64,000 nt of DNA from Paralithodes platypus (lineage: Eukaryota > Arthropoda > Malacostraca > Decapoda > Lithodidae). Positions within the stretch are counted from its first letter, which is position 1; each line of letters begins with the position of its first letter. Location: contig CM064545.1 of NCBI GenBank assembly GCA_032716605.1, positions 5,699,199 to 5,763,198 on the forward strand, read 5' to 3'. Under the pieces are notes generated by a model that did not search any database, was not told the DNA's origin, and saw only the letters and a list, made by a program, of their open reading frames with translations. Shown here piece after piece: positions 31,691 to 42,333 of the stretch. A program made the position numbers and the translations under genes.

Positions 31691-31780
31691 TAACACATCA
31701 GGATTTGAACTTGGGACATTACGGTTACCAGCACAGTAGCAAGACCAATCTAATACACCTACCCTATAGAGGAAGACTGT
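31690..31780 (-). repeat. tRNA-like SINE relic
   Basis: The minus strand carries AAGTTCAAATCC (B-box-like) about 50 bp downstream of GGTAGGTGTATTAG. Weak A box and no tail seen. Confidence 0.4.
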
Positions 31781-32558
31781 ATATTGTTGTTGGTGTTTGT
31801 TTGTTTTATAATGCACACACACATGACAGGCATGTTCATGCAGTCCACACGAACAGTAAGACAGTTTAAGTGAGCAAACATATATATTGTTGCGGATCCT
31901 GGCATTTGTTTGCTTCTCCTGAGCTGGTCAGTGTAATGGCTAGTTCCATTAGGGGGAGTGGACATAGTCTAGTCATGTGGGGTGGGAAACGTGACAAACA
32001 AAACGCATAGCAAGTGACAGTTTAGCAGGTGTTAATAATTACTAAATTAAAGCACACACACTCACACACACATGCATGCGCTCACTTACGAAAATTTCTT
32101 GACGTGTTCTACGACATTCCCCTAAAGCAGCTACCGTATGTAACCCTGAATGAAACCCACCTTTGGCACTTTCTGTCTCGTTCTACTTTCTAAATTTGTT
32201 GAGGGAATAATTAAAGTAATGAACAATAGTTCCAGACAAAACCAATCAGCAGAGTATAACCAGTGCCAACTCAATTGTGCCATCATAAAATCATTACCTA
32301 AGTTTATACAACCTAACCTACCCTACCCTTACGTGGTGTCGAGTTAGCAATGGTTGATATTTACCAGTTAAAATGTGTTCTGTTTGAGGTGTTCCGTCAC
32401 TCTAATGTACTACTAGATAATTATATTCCTTCTTCCATCTCCGCCTGTCTCCTGGTATATGTAAACACTATCTTGGTCAAACACAGGTACATTGTTCCAC
32501 TCTGGTTAACAATATTGACATACAACAGCCTGGCATTGGGATCGGTAGCATGTTAATT
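31781..32558. other. No recognised gene
   Basis: Mixed sequence with a short CA-rich stretch near 32050. Nothing recognisable as coding or structural RNA. Confidence 0.6.
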
Positions 32559-32576
32559 CGCTTATTCGGTTCCATG

Positions 32577-32836
32577 TCAGTTGAACCAGTGCCACTTCAA
32601 CCAGTGCCACTTTAACCAGTGATAACTCAACCAGTGGCCACTTCAACCAGTGACCATTTCAACCAGTGACCATTTTAACCAGTAACCTAACCTAACCTAA
32701 CCTAACCTAACTTAACCTAACCTAACCTACTGGTTAAAATGGTCACTGGTTGAAATGGTCACTGGTTGAAGTGGCCACTGGTTGAGTTAGCACTGATTAA
32801 AGTGGCACTGGTTGAAGTGGTACTGGTTCAACTGAC
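32577..32836. repeat. Near-perfect palindrome around a telomere-like (CCTAA)n core
   Basis: Left arm 32577-32684 and right arm 32729-32836 are inverted copies with few mismatches. Each arm is about seven 15-16-bp units of the form ACTGGTTGAARTGG. The 44-bp spacer is mostly CCTAA repeats with one TTAA variant. Flanking 14-bp near-identical direct repeats CGCTTATTCGGTTC (32559) and CGCTTATTCAGTTC (32845) resemble a target-site duplication, so the whole may have inserted as a unit. Confidence 0.9.
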
Positions 32837-33165
32837 CTGTCACCCGCTTATTCAGTTCTTTGGCAAAGTGTACTGGCTATGTAAGCGCATAGTTTTCTAT
32901 GTGAATGTTTTTTTTTTTTTTAAAAGACCTCCGTCTACGTATTGTGAAAAACCTGTTATCCTCCAGCAAATTGTGGGGTTGAGTGAGTGAAGGGGGGGAC
33001 AGTGAATGAAGGAGGATACATGTTTTTCATAATACGTGTTGCTAGCCCGAAACGCGCGAGCAACTGTGGCTTTCAACCATCCGACACATCCCCTTTTATT
33101 TATGTGCATCACACATGTTACATACAAATAAAGTTTATGTTTTGTTTTACCCTACTGTGGAAAGA

Positions 33166-34308
33166 CTACGGATAAACCACTCCTGCCCAGGCCTCACACA
33201 GTGGCATGACCCAGTCCTGTCGAACTGAGCTCATGACGCTGGTGGCATTGCCCCGGAGGATAGCCATCCCTAGTCTTTGCTTGAGCCAGAGGGTTTCCCG
33301 GGGTTCTCCTGAAACTTCTCTGATTTTACGGCCTATTTCATTCACCATCTTAAGGGTGGTAGGGCCGAAGACTCCTGAAGTTTCGAATGCCAGGGGCTCG
33401 AACTGATGATTTCTGGCGATGGCTTGATATTTTTCTCGCTTTTTATTTTCTGCTATCCGGGCGGCTTCACCTGCTTCGTCGGCGTTTCTGGCGATGTTGG
33501 TTGTGGAGAAAGTGTCAACACATGTGGCATCCCACACGAGGCACCGGCCATTCTTGTAAGGGAAAGTGGTCATCCCATCTGGCCGTTTGCCGTCTTCTCT
33601 GTGAAGTCCATGTGGTTCGAGGATTGATGCACGGTTAGCACTCTGCAGGGCCCGTTTTATGACATCATTTAGTGCAGAGTGTCTTGGCAGGCGGCCTGCT
33701 TTGTAATTACATGACAAGGCATGGTGACCTTGAGCATCCATCCCCCCACCACACTTGCAAGTGTGTGGGTGACAAACTGCCGCACCCTCTCTGAGCGCGA
33801 TGGCAACCCGGAGCGCTTCAGCATCCAAGTGAGTTCCAAGAGGTGGGATGGGGTTGGCGTGTAACCACAAGCCACTCTCCGAACGGGCGGCTGCCTGAAG
33901 GCGTGCTTTTGCAACCTGGTCTGCATTGGTTAGGAGATTTTCTTGAGTTTTCTTCGCCGAGATGGTATCCCACGCTTTCTGCTTGCTCCTGGAGCTACCC
34001 TGAGGCTCCTCCTCTACTCCTGTACTTCCCTTCCAGGTGTTAATCGCTGCTGTTACGTCCCCATTAAGTGTCATTCCGGGTTGAGAAGAAAGGATGGACA
34101 CTACAAGGTCGTTGGTCGCGATGAGGGAAGAGATAAAGGCTGGGGAGGCAATATCCGAGGCTCTCCGTATGCCCAAGCCCCCGAGGCGGACAGGAAGGGT
34201 GGCTTGTGTCCAGGCCCGTTCTTTAAATTCCACGTTGGTGATGCTGGTCACTGCTTCTCGGATTATGCTGTCTAATTCTTGGAGGCCACCATTGTTCGTG
34301 TAATTCAT
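33166..34308 (-). CDS. LINE C-terminal region with restriction-like endonuclease
   Basis: This 380-codon frame is the downstream half of the element at 33166-36179. The N-terminal part (RAWTQATLPVRLGGLGIRRA) is the RT thumb/connector. A zinc-binding CKCGG...HHALSC cluster is near nt 33700-33760. The C-terminal part has the PD-(D/E)XK pattern of LINE restriction-like endonucleases: KRPDGMTTFP, then an aspartate in LVWDATCVDTFS, then a lysine-rich helix ending KREKY and FEPLAFETSG. Such an enzyme nicks the target for primed reverse transcription. The start ATG overlaps the upstream stop as ATGA. Either stop-restart translation or a single base change splitting one ORF could explain this. Confidence 0.8.
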   Translation of the reverse strand: MNYTNNGGLQELDSIIREAVTSITNVEFKERAWTQATLPVRLGGLGIRRASDIASPAFISSLIATNDLVVSILSSQPGMTLNGDVTAAINTWKGSTGVEEEPQGSSRSKQKAWDTISAKKTQENLLTNADQVAKARLQAAARSESGLWLHANPIPPLGTHLDAEALRVAIALREGAAVCHPHTCKCGGGMDAQGHHALSCNYKAGRLPRHSALNDVIKRALQSANRASILEPHGLHREDGKRPDGMTTFPYKNGRCLVWDATCVDTFSTTNIARNADEAGEAARIAENKKREKYQAIARNHQFEPLAFETSGVFGPTTLKMVNEIGRKIREVSGEPRETLWLKQRLGMAILRGNATSVMSSVRQDWVMPLCEAWAGVVYP

Positions 34309-36179
34309 AGGATGGAGAAACAGTTCTTGAGCAGGGCCAGAGCTGAGTGGGCATCGATGTGTATCAGGCGACTCACGAGACGTTGAAGCTCCTCCTTTTT
34401 AACTTGAAGTGCTGGTGGGATTGCTGCCAGAGTTAGTGGGGAACCTAATAGGGTTTGCTGGTGCTCCTGAAGGATCTTTACATCTGGCAATATGTCTCGA
34501 AACAGGGCCTGAGTCTCTTCTCCTTGTTCACGTGTGTGGTTGAGGAGGACAAGTTCACATTTGGTGTCATTTATCACTAGCCCAGCCTGGCCGAGGTCAG
34601 TTACGATGTTATTTAGGTCGGTTAGAACGTTCTCTACTGACCCACCCAAGGTTGCATCGTCCAGGTACCATACATTCAGTTCTGACCTTACTTTGTTAGC
34701 TGCTACATCCACCCCTATTGAGAAACGAGCAGGACCAGCTGGATCTCCCTGCTGTAACCCGGTCGCTGATGGGATTACCGTCTCGCCAAACATCAGGATT
34801 GAAGGTTTGGAATAAGCCTGCCAAAGTAGGGGGTACAGAGTGGGGATGTGTTCTTGAGCTGCATGGAGGAAGACATCCCTGCGAATGCTGTTGAATGCGT
34901 TCCGCATGTCAATCTTTAGAAGCACTCGTTTTTCTTGGGCTTGGCTGAGGTAGGTGCGGGTTGCGTGTACAACAGCTTTACACCCCCCTGGAGTTCCGAA
35001 ACCTAGTTGAACTGGTCTTAAGTGTTGACCTAGGCCATTCGAGAGTGGTTTCAAACCCACCTTTGTGGCAAGGCGGCGGAAGGTGTTCCCTACTGCTATG
35101 GGGCACACACCGCCATCTTTTTTTGCCAGTGCACAGAGTGATGCCCCAAAAAATAGGGGTGTGGCACAGTCGGGTACTTCCCCTCTTAAAACCATGTTGA
35201 TGCATTTGGTGAGGGTTTCCAAGAGTGCCTCCCCAGCAGCTCCTGATCCCTGACCCAAGAGGCCTTTGAGGTGGGCGGGTCGGATACCATCTGGGCCCGC
35301 GGCTGAGCCTGCTGGGAATGAAGTCACTGCAGCAACCACCTGCTCCTTCGTGACAACTAAAGGTTGGCGCATCTGGTCATTTGGGGCAGGGGGGAGGTTT
35401 AGGTCACTAGGTGTAGGTGGGTGATTTTCTTGTAGGGCTTCAACAACTTCGGTGCCTTGACCAGCAAAACCTTCTGAAGAGGACAACAGTCTGATGGCCC
35501 CTTTGATGTCACTATCCGCCAGCTTCGCCGCGACCCTCTTACGTAGCTGTTCAGCCTCTTCCTCTTCCTTGTCCTGTTGCTTCTGGGCCCTGCTTGGTTG
35601 CTGTTCAGGGGGTTCCACCAGTTTGTTTCCATCCATATACTGTGCTACTTGACGTTTCACTCTGGTGGCTAGTGAAACCTGAAGATGGTCTTGTATGTTG
35701 GTTCTGGGTGGTTTTCGGAGGGCCCCATAGGAGAAACCCAGGAGCCGTGCCCATGCGAGGGGTGTCTTGAGCTGTAGGGCCTGCTTTATGATGGTTGTAA
35801 GGGCCTCCACCACTTGGATTCTGGCTCCTTTAGGTACCCGGGCAAGGACCTGGATCCGCGCTTTCCATTTGGTCACAAGTTGGGTCAAGTCGGCGACCGG
35901 TGTTGCCGGTGTTGCCCCAGTTGGCTCTGCAGTGGGCCCTGGGCATGCGAGACATTTCCAGTTTGGTTGTTCTCCTGATGTTTTCTTTGTCAGCTTAGCA
36001 CAAGATAAATGAATAGATCTAAGACAGCCGGAACATTTTCGCGAATTCTTTCTTGCATTGGTTTTTCCGCACTTAAAACACTTAGTATCTGCTAGGCCAT
36101 AGTCTTCCAAGATTATCCGTTCCTCTGCCTCTCCCAAGCCGTCCTCCTGATCTTCCCGTGGTGCTTCCATCTCTACCAT
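34305..36179 (-). CDS. LINE PHD-finger and reverse transcriptase ORF
   Basis: 624 codons starting at an ATG. Residues about 33-80 hold a C4HC3 PHD finger (CFKCGK, CSGC, H..C, CLAC). The RT follows: DGIRPAHLKGLLG, then LLKIDMRNAFNSIRRDVF as motif A, GLQQGDPAGPARFSIGVD as motif B and WYLDDATLGG as motif C (YLDD, 34656-34667). No N-terminal apurinic endonuclease is seen, which fits the restriction-like endonuclease in the next frame. The frame is uninterrupted, so this copy is relatively young. The clade is unassigned. Confidence 0.85.
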   Translation of the reverse strand: MVEMEAPREDQEDGLGEAEERIILEDYGLADTKCFKCGKTNARKNSRKCSGCLRSIHLSCAKLTKKTSGEQPNWKCLACPGPTAEPTGATPATPVADLTQLVTKWKARIQVLARVPKGARIQVVEALTTIIKQALQLKTPLAWARLLGFSYGALRKPPRTNIQDHLQVSLATRVKRQVAQYMDGNKLVEPPEQQPSRAQKQQDKEEEEAEQLRKRVAAKLADSDIKGAIRLLSSSEGFAGQGTEVVEALQENHPPTPSDLNLPPAPNDQMRQPLVVTKEQVVAAVTSFPAGSAAGPDGIRPAHLKGLLGQGSGAAGEALLETLTKCINMVLRGEVPDCATPLFFGASLCALAKKDGGVCPIAVGNTFRRLATKVGLKPLSNGLGQHLRPVQLGFGTPGGCKAVVHATRTYLSQAQEKRVLLKIDMRNAFNSIRRDVFLHAAQEHIPTLYPLLWQAYSKPSILMFGETVIPSATGLQQGDPAGPARFSIGVDVAANKVRSELNVWYLDDATLGGSVENVLTDLNNIVTDLGQAGLVINDTKCELVLLNHTREQGEETQALFRDILPDVKILQEHQQTLLGSPLTLAAIPPALQVKKEELQRLVSRLIHIDAHSALALLKNCFSIL

Positions 36180-36815
36180 GTCTCCCTTGTTTCAGAAACC
36201 CCGGGAAATCTCTCCTGGCACATATCTAGATTATTGCTGTTGTTATTAATGTATAATTGGCTGGATGCATACAAAATCACATATCATAGTCAACCTTTCT
36301 GATGGGCAATTGGCCTGCTTCTCCTAAAGCTAAGTGGTTAAATGTATAAATCCTCGGCATTGGGCACCGGTACAACTAAAAGATCTAACTGATTGAAGGG
36401 AAGCACGCCAATTATATCCTATGATTACTTACACTGGCGACGCCACCCTGATGTTGAGTATTAATAAATGCTTAGGATATTAATGCTGTCAACATCAAGA
36501 TAGGGAGAGAGCCAGAGAGTGAGTGAGAGCCAGGATCTGAGTGGGTAACCGAATCTAGGACAGCAGTTATGGAAAAATGCTTAAATTGTACAAAATGTTA
36601 AGAGAGAGAGAGAGAGAGAGCAGGGGCGGGGGCGAGGGAGAAAGAAAGCGAGCTGGAGAGGGGGCTGGCCTGGTTGGGTATTGAAAGATGTTAGGGAAAA
36701 ACAAATAACTAAAATGATAAAAAGCGATCTGAAGTTATAGAAAACCAAAAAATAATAACAATGAGACGGTTAAGTGCGGTGATTGAAAGTGGATGGAAAG
36801 ATGTTAAGGATAAAA

Positions 36816-36866
<51 letters not shown>

Positions 36867-37066
36867 ACATAGATACACAGACCACACAGACCTCAAGGTC
36901 CTTACTAGGCAGTCTGGCCTTACAAACTATATATGTATATATGCATATATATATATATATACAGTATATACATATATTCACCGGTACATACATATACACA
37001 CATACACATACATACATACATACATATACACATACTGTACAGTGCACACACATACACTTACATACA
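36180..37066. repeat. Spacer with (GA)n, (TA)n and (CA)n tracts
   Basis: GA repeats at 36601-36622 and 36818-36864, mixed TA/CA repeats at about 36930-37060. 36866-36920 (TACATAGATACACAGACC...TCTGGCCTTA) matches 60090-60160 in the same position relative to a (GA)n. No gene. Confidence 0.85.
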
Positions 37067-37600
37067 TTTTTTTTTTTTTTTTTTTTTTTTCATATCACCC
37101 CAGCCCTCTGCAGATAGAGGTCAAGCCTTCCCTTGAAAGCGTTTATTGTGTCGCTCTCCACCACTCTCGCTGGTAGTTTATTCCACTCTGTCGCCACACT
37201 GTAGGTGAAGAAACTCTTTGTGACATCTAGGTTTGCCTTTTTGGTTTTTAATTTCATTCCATTTCCGCGAGTTTGATTAGTATTGTTTAATGTGAATAGT
37301 GCATTTACATCGACTTTGTCGAAACCTTTTAGTATCTTAAAGCACTCAATAAGCTGACCCCTCAACCTCCTCTTTTTTAATGAGAACAGGTTCAATCGTT
37401 TAAGTCTTTCTTCATATGGTTTATTTCTTAATGAGGGTATCATCTTCGTCGCTCTACGCTGTACTGACTCGAGTCTTACAATGTCCTTGATCAGATAAGG
37501 TGACCAGAACTGCACACCATATTCAAGGTGGGGCCTCACCATACTTTTGAATAGTGGCACTATTACGTTTTCATGTTTATATGTAAATTTTCGTTTATCA
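37067..37600 (-). mobile_element. LINE 3' end (CR1/Jockey-like), poly(A)-tailed, 5'-truncated
   Basis: The minus-strand frame reads VRPHLEYGVQFWSPYL, KMIPSLRNKPYEERLKRLNLFSL, TRGNGMKLK, FFTYSVATEWNKLPARVVES and NAFKGRLDLYL, the RT C-terminal region of a LINE. A run of T at 37065-37090 corresponds to a 3' poly(A) tail. Upstream it stops at a (GA)n tract at 37602-37624. A relative with the same breakpoint lies at 60365-60950. Confidence 0.85.
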
Positions 37601-38148
37601 AGAGAGAGAGAGAGAGAGAGAGAGATAAATGAAAATGGACCTTGAAGCAAGTATTTCCTAAATGGTTAGAGAGAGGGAAATAAAAATGGACCTTATAGCA
37701 AGTACTTCATAATGGTTAGAATTGTTTGAGAAGTTGAAAGACCGAGGGTCAGGTCCTTGGGGTAGATGGAAGATAAGGCCTATGGTGGGGAACCATAAGG
37801 GTGAAATTGCCTGCCCTATAAACGGTTACTTCACTCACCTTGTGGTTACTGCTGGAGGTTTATGGTGCCTGGGCAGGGCTGGGCTAGTGCCTGACGGCTC
37901 CTTGTCCCCTCACTGTTACTGGTAATAAGACTCTCAAGATTAAACTAAATATGCTTTGTGGGCGATGTTTAAACAAGAAACCACGTTCTGTTTACTATGT
38001 GCCGAAACACCGTATCATCACCGATCTTCTGATACGTATATGGGTCACTTAGCCCCACGATACCCCTCCAAAAATCCCCTCTTTTGAGGAGCTCAACCAA
38101 CTCGTGTGCTCTCACTCACTCACTCCAAATGTGAATGTTGTTTTATTT
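37601..38148. other. No recognised gene
   Basis: Starts with (GA)n at 37602-37624; otherwise no recognisable feature. Confidence 0.6.
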
Positions 38149-38600
38149 TATGTGATCAAGTTAGAGATGGAAGGTAATAAAGGTAAGTTTATGTGATCAA
38201 GTTAGAGATGGAAGGTAATAAAGGTAAGTTTATGTGATCAAGTTAGAGATGGAAGTTAATGAAGGTAAGTTTATGTGATCAAGTTAGAGATGGAAGGTAA
38301 TGAAGGTAAGTTTATGTGATCAAGTTAGAGATGGAAGGTAATGAAGGTAAGTTTATGTGATCAAGTTAGAGATGGAAGGTAATGAAGGTAAGTTTATGTG
38401 ATCAAGTTAGAGATGGAAGGAAATGAAGGTAAGTTTATGTAATCAAGTTAGAGATGGAAGGTAATGAAGGTAAGGTTATGTGATCAAGTTAGAGATGGAA
38501 GCTAATGAAGGTAAGTTTATGTGATCAAGTTAGAGATGGAAAGTAATGAAGGTAAGTTTATGTGATCAAGTTAGAGATGGAAGGTAATGAAGGTAAGTTT
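38149..38600. repeat. 41-bp minisatellite with a consensus 5' splice site per unit
   Basis: About eleven units with TATGTGATCAAGTTAGAG as start and GATGGAAGGTAATGAAGG as middle, joined to TAAGTT. Each unit has AAGGTAAGT, an exact match to the metazoan donor consensus. Substitutions are few. Confidence 0.95.
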
Positions 38601-39453
38601 CGTGGTTAACTATATGTTTCAGGTCAGATAAGACGAAAAAGGTTAATTGATAGCTATACATTCATATCAGCTATGATAGGCAAGGTTTTATGTTAAGTGT
38701 ACGTTATATATATTTGAAACTGCTAGTTTTATTATAATATCAGATCAGAGATAATAAGTAATGTTCTAGGCGAATTATATGATCAGATCAGGCATGATTG
38801 TCAAGGCTCTATGAAGGGTACACAATGGAAACATACTATTTGAGGAGTTTCTGACATATGTACAATATATACTAGCTTGGTTAAGAGGTTATTGATATAC
38901 AGTCAGACTCTGGTTGACAATTTAAATCATTAATAAGGATACGTTATGTGCTGTGATAGGTCTAGTTTAGTTTGAGTATAAGATCCGATATGGTATGATA
39001 TACTAGGTTTTAACGTTGTTATATTATGATTAGGTAAGTCATATTGTAGCATGATAATAGATAAACTGTAAATTCGAGTAATAGACGCTCAGGAAGGTTC
39101 TCGCCTTGCAATAAGATGAGTTCAGGTATGATTGGAAAGTATTTAGGTTAGCTATAACATAGCTTTATGTGGAGTATAATGATTGATAGACGTCCTGTTT
39201 CACCACCTGGTCTCCTTTGCTCACCTTGTCTTTCTGTACCTCAGTTACACAGAAAAATTTGAACTTACTCTGAAGATATCACACTCATACTCTCTTGAAC
39301 ACAATTACAAGTTCGATAATATTCAAGGACACTAGTGCCACCTTATGAGAAACAATTTATTAATGAAAATAGGCACCAATAGATTCGCCATATGTTTCTC
39401 CATATAGTCCGCATGGAGGGTTTTCGTTATCGACACATTGACAAAATACCCAC
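38601..39453. other. AT-rich spacer with old repeat traces
   Basis: Phrases such as TCAGATCAGGCATGATTGTCAAGG and ATCAGCTATGATAGGCAAGG recur in diverged form, hinting at a decayed tandem repeat. No gene was recognised. Confidence 0.5.
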
Positions 39454-39468
39454 TTACAGACAAATAAA

Positions 39469-39703
39469 CCGAAAATCTAAGTCAAAAATGTAAACATCGT
39501 CTTGTGCTGTCTTGATTTCGGTCGGTTCAAGCATTGCGTCGAACCCCTTCGAATACCTCCGTCCTCCGGCTCCGTCCGGGCTTGTTAAAACGTAATTTCT
39601 TACGAATGCCGCGAATTCACCAGGCTCAATATTCTGCTTCAACACAGTTGTATTATACTTGTAATATTGTTGCAAGACCTCAATATTAATAATGCACGAT
39701 AAT
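39469..39703 (-). other. Unassigned protein-like open frame next to the BEL insertion
   Basis: The minus-strand frame reads LKQNIEPGEFAAFVRNYVL, then SPDGAGGRRYSKGFDAML and EPTEIKTAQDDVYIFDLD. It is richer in G/C than its surroundings and looks like coding exon sequence. A GTAAGT donor overlaps its stop (near 39467-39472). Removing the BEL element and one target copy leaves the frame open further upstream through 49535-49600. Family unknown; it may be a host exon or part of another repeat. Confidence 0.35.
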
Positions 39704-40500
39704 TGTGGTAAACTATCATGGAAGTTAAATATTACTAAGCTATAATGAATCAAATAAAATCAATCTAAATGAATACTCTATATCTAAATTGAATTCAATC
39801 TGAAACAAGCTAATTTATATCCAAAGGTCTCACATAATAAATGTATATAATTATAGGGTAAGATTATAAGGGTTAATATTAGCCAGGAATTAACTCACCA
39901 ATAGTTCCACGTGGCAATGAGGCAAGGGAGAACGTTTTACCCAATATGGCGGTGGACAATGGGGAACGAGACTTCGGTCCCAAGACTCGAGTCAAGTTAA
40001 AGAAAGAATAAATGATTACATGGGAAGGGACATGATTATTATAATTTATGCTTATCTATCAGTCAGTCATGATGTCGATGAGAGCGTCGTGATGGTGTAG
40101 CTGTGTGTATTGCTGTATGTGTATTGTGATTAGAGGCACAAAAGCACGATCAACTGAGGGCGGAAAATTAGATGTTAACTGGTTGGTGTTCGTGAAGGCT
40201 CTGGCGTACCTCAAAAGCACACCTTGCTGCCTTGGCAAACCGCCAGGAGCCCAAATTATCGTACCGCATTTAGGTTGCTCTATACGATAAATTATATTAA
40301 TATATACGATAAATTCATATATACTACATAAGACCATGGCAATATTGCTTAATAGCATATTAGGCCTTTTATAACTTAACTTATTTACAATCTTATAATA
40401 TACGATCTACTCGTCCTACGTCGTGCTGTAGGAGAGATCGTGACGTCACAGAGACATACGAGATCACAAAAGAGTCATATTCTATCGTATTTATATGATA
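39704..40500 (-). repeat. BEL 3' LTR
   Basis: Near-identical to 48733-49529 with small indels. On the minus strand it ends TTACCACA. Its start is either TATCATATAAATACG (supported by the target duplication) or two bases earlier at TGTATC. Confidence 0.9.
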
Positions 40501-40518
40501 CACTCCCCCCACAAAAAA
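40501..40518 (-). promoter_or_regulatory. BEL polypurine tract
   Basis: Minus strand TTTTTTGTGGGGGGAG directly precedes the 3' LTR, the expected plus-strand priming site. Confidence 0.7.
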
Positions 40519-40539
40519 GACCTGAACCCCACCTTAAAC

Positions 40540-42333
40540 CTAAAGTTGCCCAGAGGCTATCTTCTGACGCCACAAGTCGACGGCGCCAGCAGCAGCGCGT
40601 CTGGGACGCGTCCCGGTCCGAGAATGATCACCATCAGTAAGAGGCGAGTCTTTCCTTTGAGAATCCTCGGACCCAGCAATAACAGGTGGAGCCTCAGATT
40701 GTAATGCGGAATCGAGCTCCAAAGCGTACAAACGTACGATAGGACGAACAGTAGTTCCTGTGGCAGTCTTCAATAGCGCCACCCGCTCTACAGAGTCTGC
40801 CCCCTTGTATACCTCCAATATGCGGCCTAATTTCCAGTATAAACGAGGACTATCTTCGTTAATTAAAACAACTTCACCAACTGTAGGTGCCGTTGGTCTA
40901 CCAGAGGGAGTAACACTCCTTTCCCTCAATGCTAGCAGATATTCACTAATCCACCGTTTCCTAAAATCCTCGATTATCCTGGATATATACTGGTATCTCT
41001 TAGACACCGCTACCTCAGAGTACAACGAGGGATCCTCTAACTCTACTATGGACTGAAAATTAGATGGAAATGCAGTCAATGGTTTTCCATATAGCAAGTT
41101 AATGGTAGTGGTTCTTGCAGGTCGGTGTACACATATGTAAGCGGGCGATCATTCACGACTGCCTCTATCTCTGTGAGGACTGTCGTCAACTCACTTTTCT
41201 TTAACACCTTACGAGCGGCCTATGCGGTTTATTTATGAGTACCGCCCAGCGGGGTGTTTTTAGCCAAAATAGGGCTGTTTACGTGATCATTTTCATGCCT
41301 AAATAAGACCCAGAACGTAAAACAAGTATCTATCCCTGAAAGGGCATAAACAGAGCTTTCGAATTACACCATAACGATCCTTGTATGATGGATAGTTTTC
41401 TTGCAATAACCGTGCAACGCGAGTGCAAAAAGCAGGTAATTCGGTACTTTCGGTACATAATTGAGTATGTAGCGAGTGAGAGAGGGAGGAGGGAGCTGAG
41501 ATTTGTGTCAGATTTGTGTCATACGCTCGCTAGTCTCCTGCCACCACTTGTCTCTCTCTCTCAGCCACATTACGTGCTGAAATTGCCACTCGAGTTATGT
41601 CGAGCGCCGCCACATAGTCCAGCTTTATTTAACTCGACTTAAGTGGTGAGCCGCTTTTTAAGGGTTAATAGAGCACGTCCTACAACCGCTCTGAGTCCTG
41701 ACTTTACTATGCCGACACACCGTTCCACATTCCACCAAACCAAGGTGCCTTAACTGGAATGAACCTCCATTCGCACTTCTTCTCTCCCAAAAAAGTGATG
41801 ATAGTAGGATCACTACTCATATCCTTTAGATATTTTGATGCTTGGACATAAGTGGGAGCATTGTCGCTAAGAATGAGTTGAGGGAATGAACGACGGGCAC
41901 AAAACCGTCTGAACGCCAGCATAAATTCTTCGCTAGACATATTATCACATAGTTCTAGGTGTACCGCTCGAGACGTCGCACAGGTAAACAATAATATATA
42001 AACCTTCTCATGCTCCCTCGTCTTCAATGCCCCTGTGTAATCTAATCCTACCGCTTGGAAAGGTTCTACGTGCTTTACACGGCATTCAGGTAGAGGTGGA
42101 GCTGGTCCCGTTGCATATGGTTTACCCTTTAGTCTCTGGCATATTACACACTTTCTCACTACGCGTCGAGCTACTTGTCGAACTCTGGGTATCCACCATG
42201 TGAGACGTAAATTTGATATAATATGACATACCCCGTAGTGTTTTACATCCCTATGTGCACGTATGATCAATAGATCAGTAACGTGATGTCTTGTTGGCAT
42301 AAGTATAGGTCGGTTTTGTGCCGTCTGGTACAC
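40540..42333 (-). pseudogene. int: BEL integrase, split by a TTAA MITE
   Basis: The upstream part (42333-41707) has the zinc-binding end (RKCVICQRLKGKPY) and core (GLDYTGALKTRE, RAVHLELC, FRRFCARRSFPQLILSDNAPT, KCEWRFIPVKAPWFGG). The downstream part (41200-40540) continues through VVNDRPLTYV to the C-terminal domain (VGEVVLINEDSPRLYWKLGRI) and a natural stop at 40540. Between them lies the MITE at 41205-41664; excising it and one TTAA restores a continuous frame (GRALLKKSELTTVL). At the upstream end the frame differs from RNase H, with a one-base shift near 42305. Confidence 0.85.
41205..41664. mobile_element. TTAA-flanked MITE, copy 2, inside BEL integrase
   Basis: Homologous to 6748-7227 over nearly its whole length, with a shorter middle (loss around 41515). 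TTAA at 41201-41204 and 41665-41668. It interrupts a recognisable coding frame, so its boundaries are exact. Confidence 0.95.

Noticed and set aside
34534..36012. Plus-strand frames opposite the PHD-RT ORF
   Set aside because: Shadows of the 624-codon minus-strand ORF, which has clear RT motifs.
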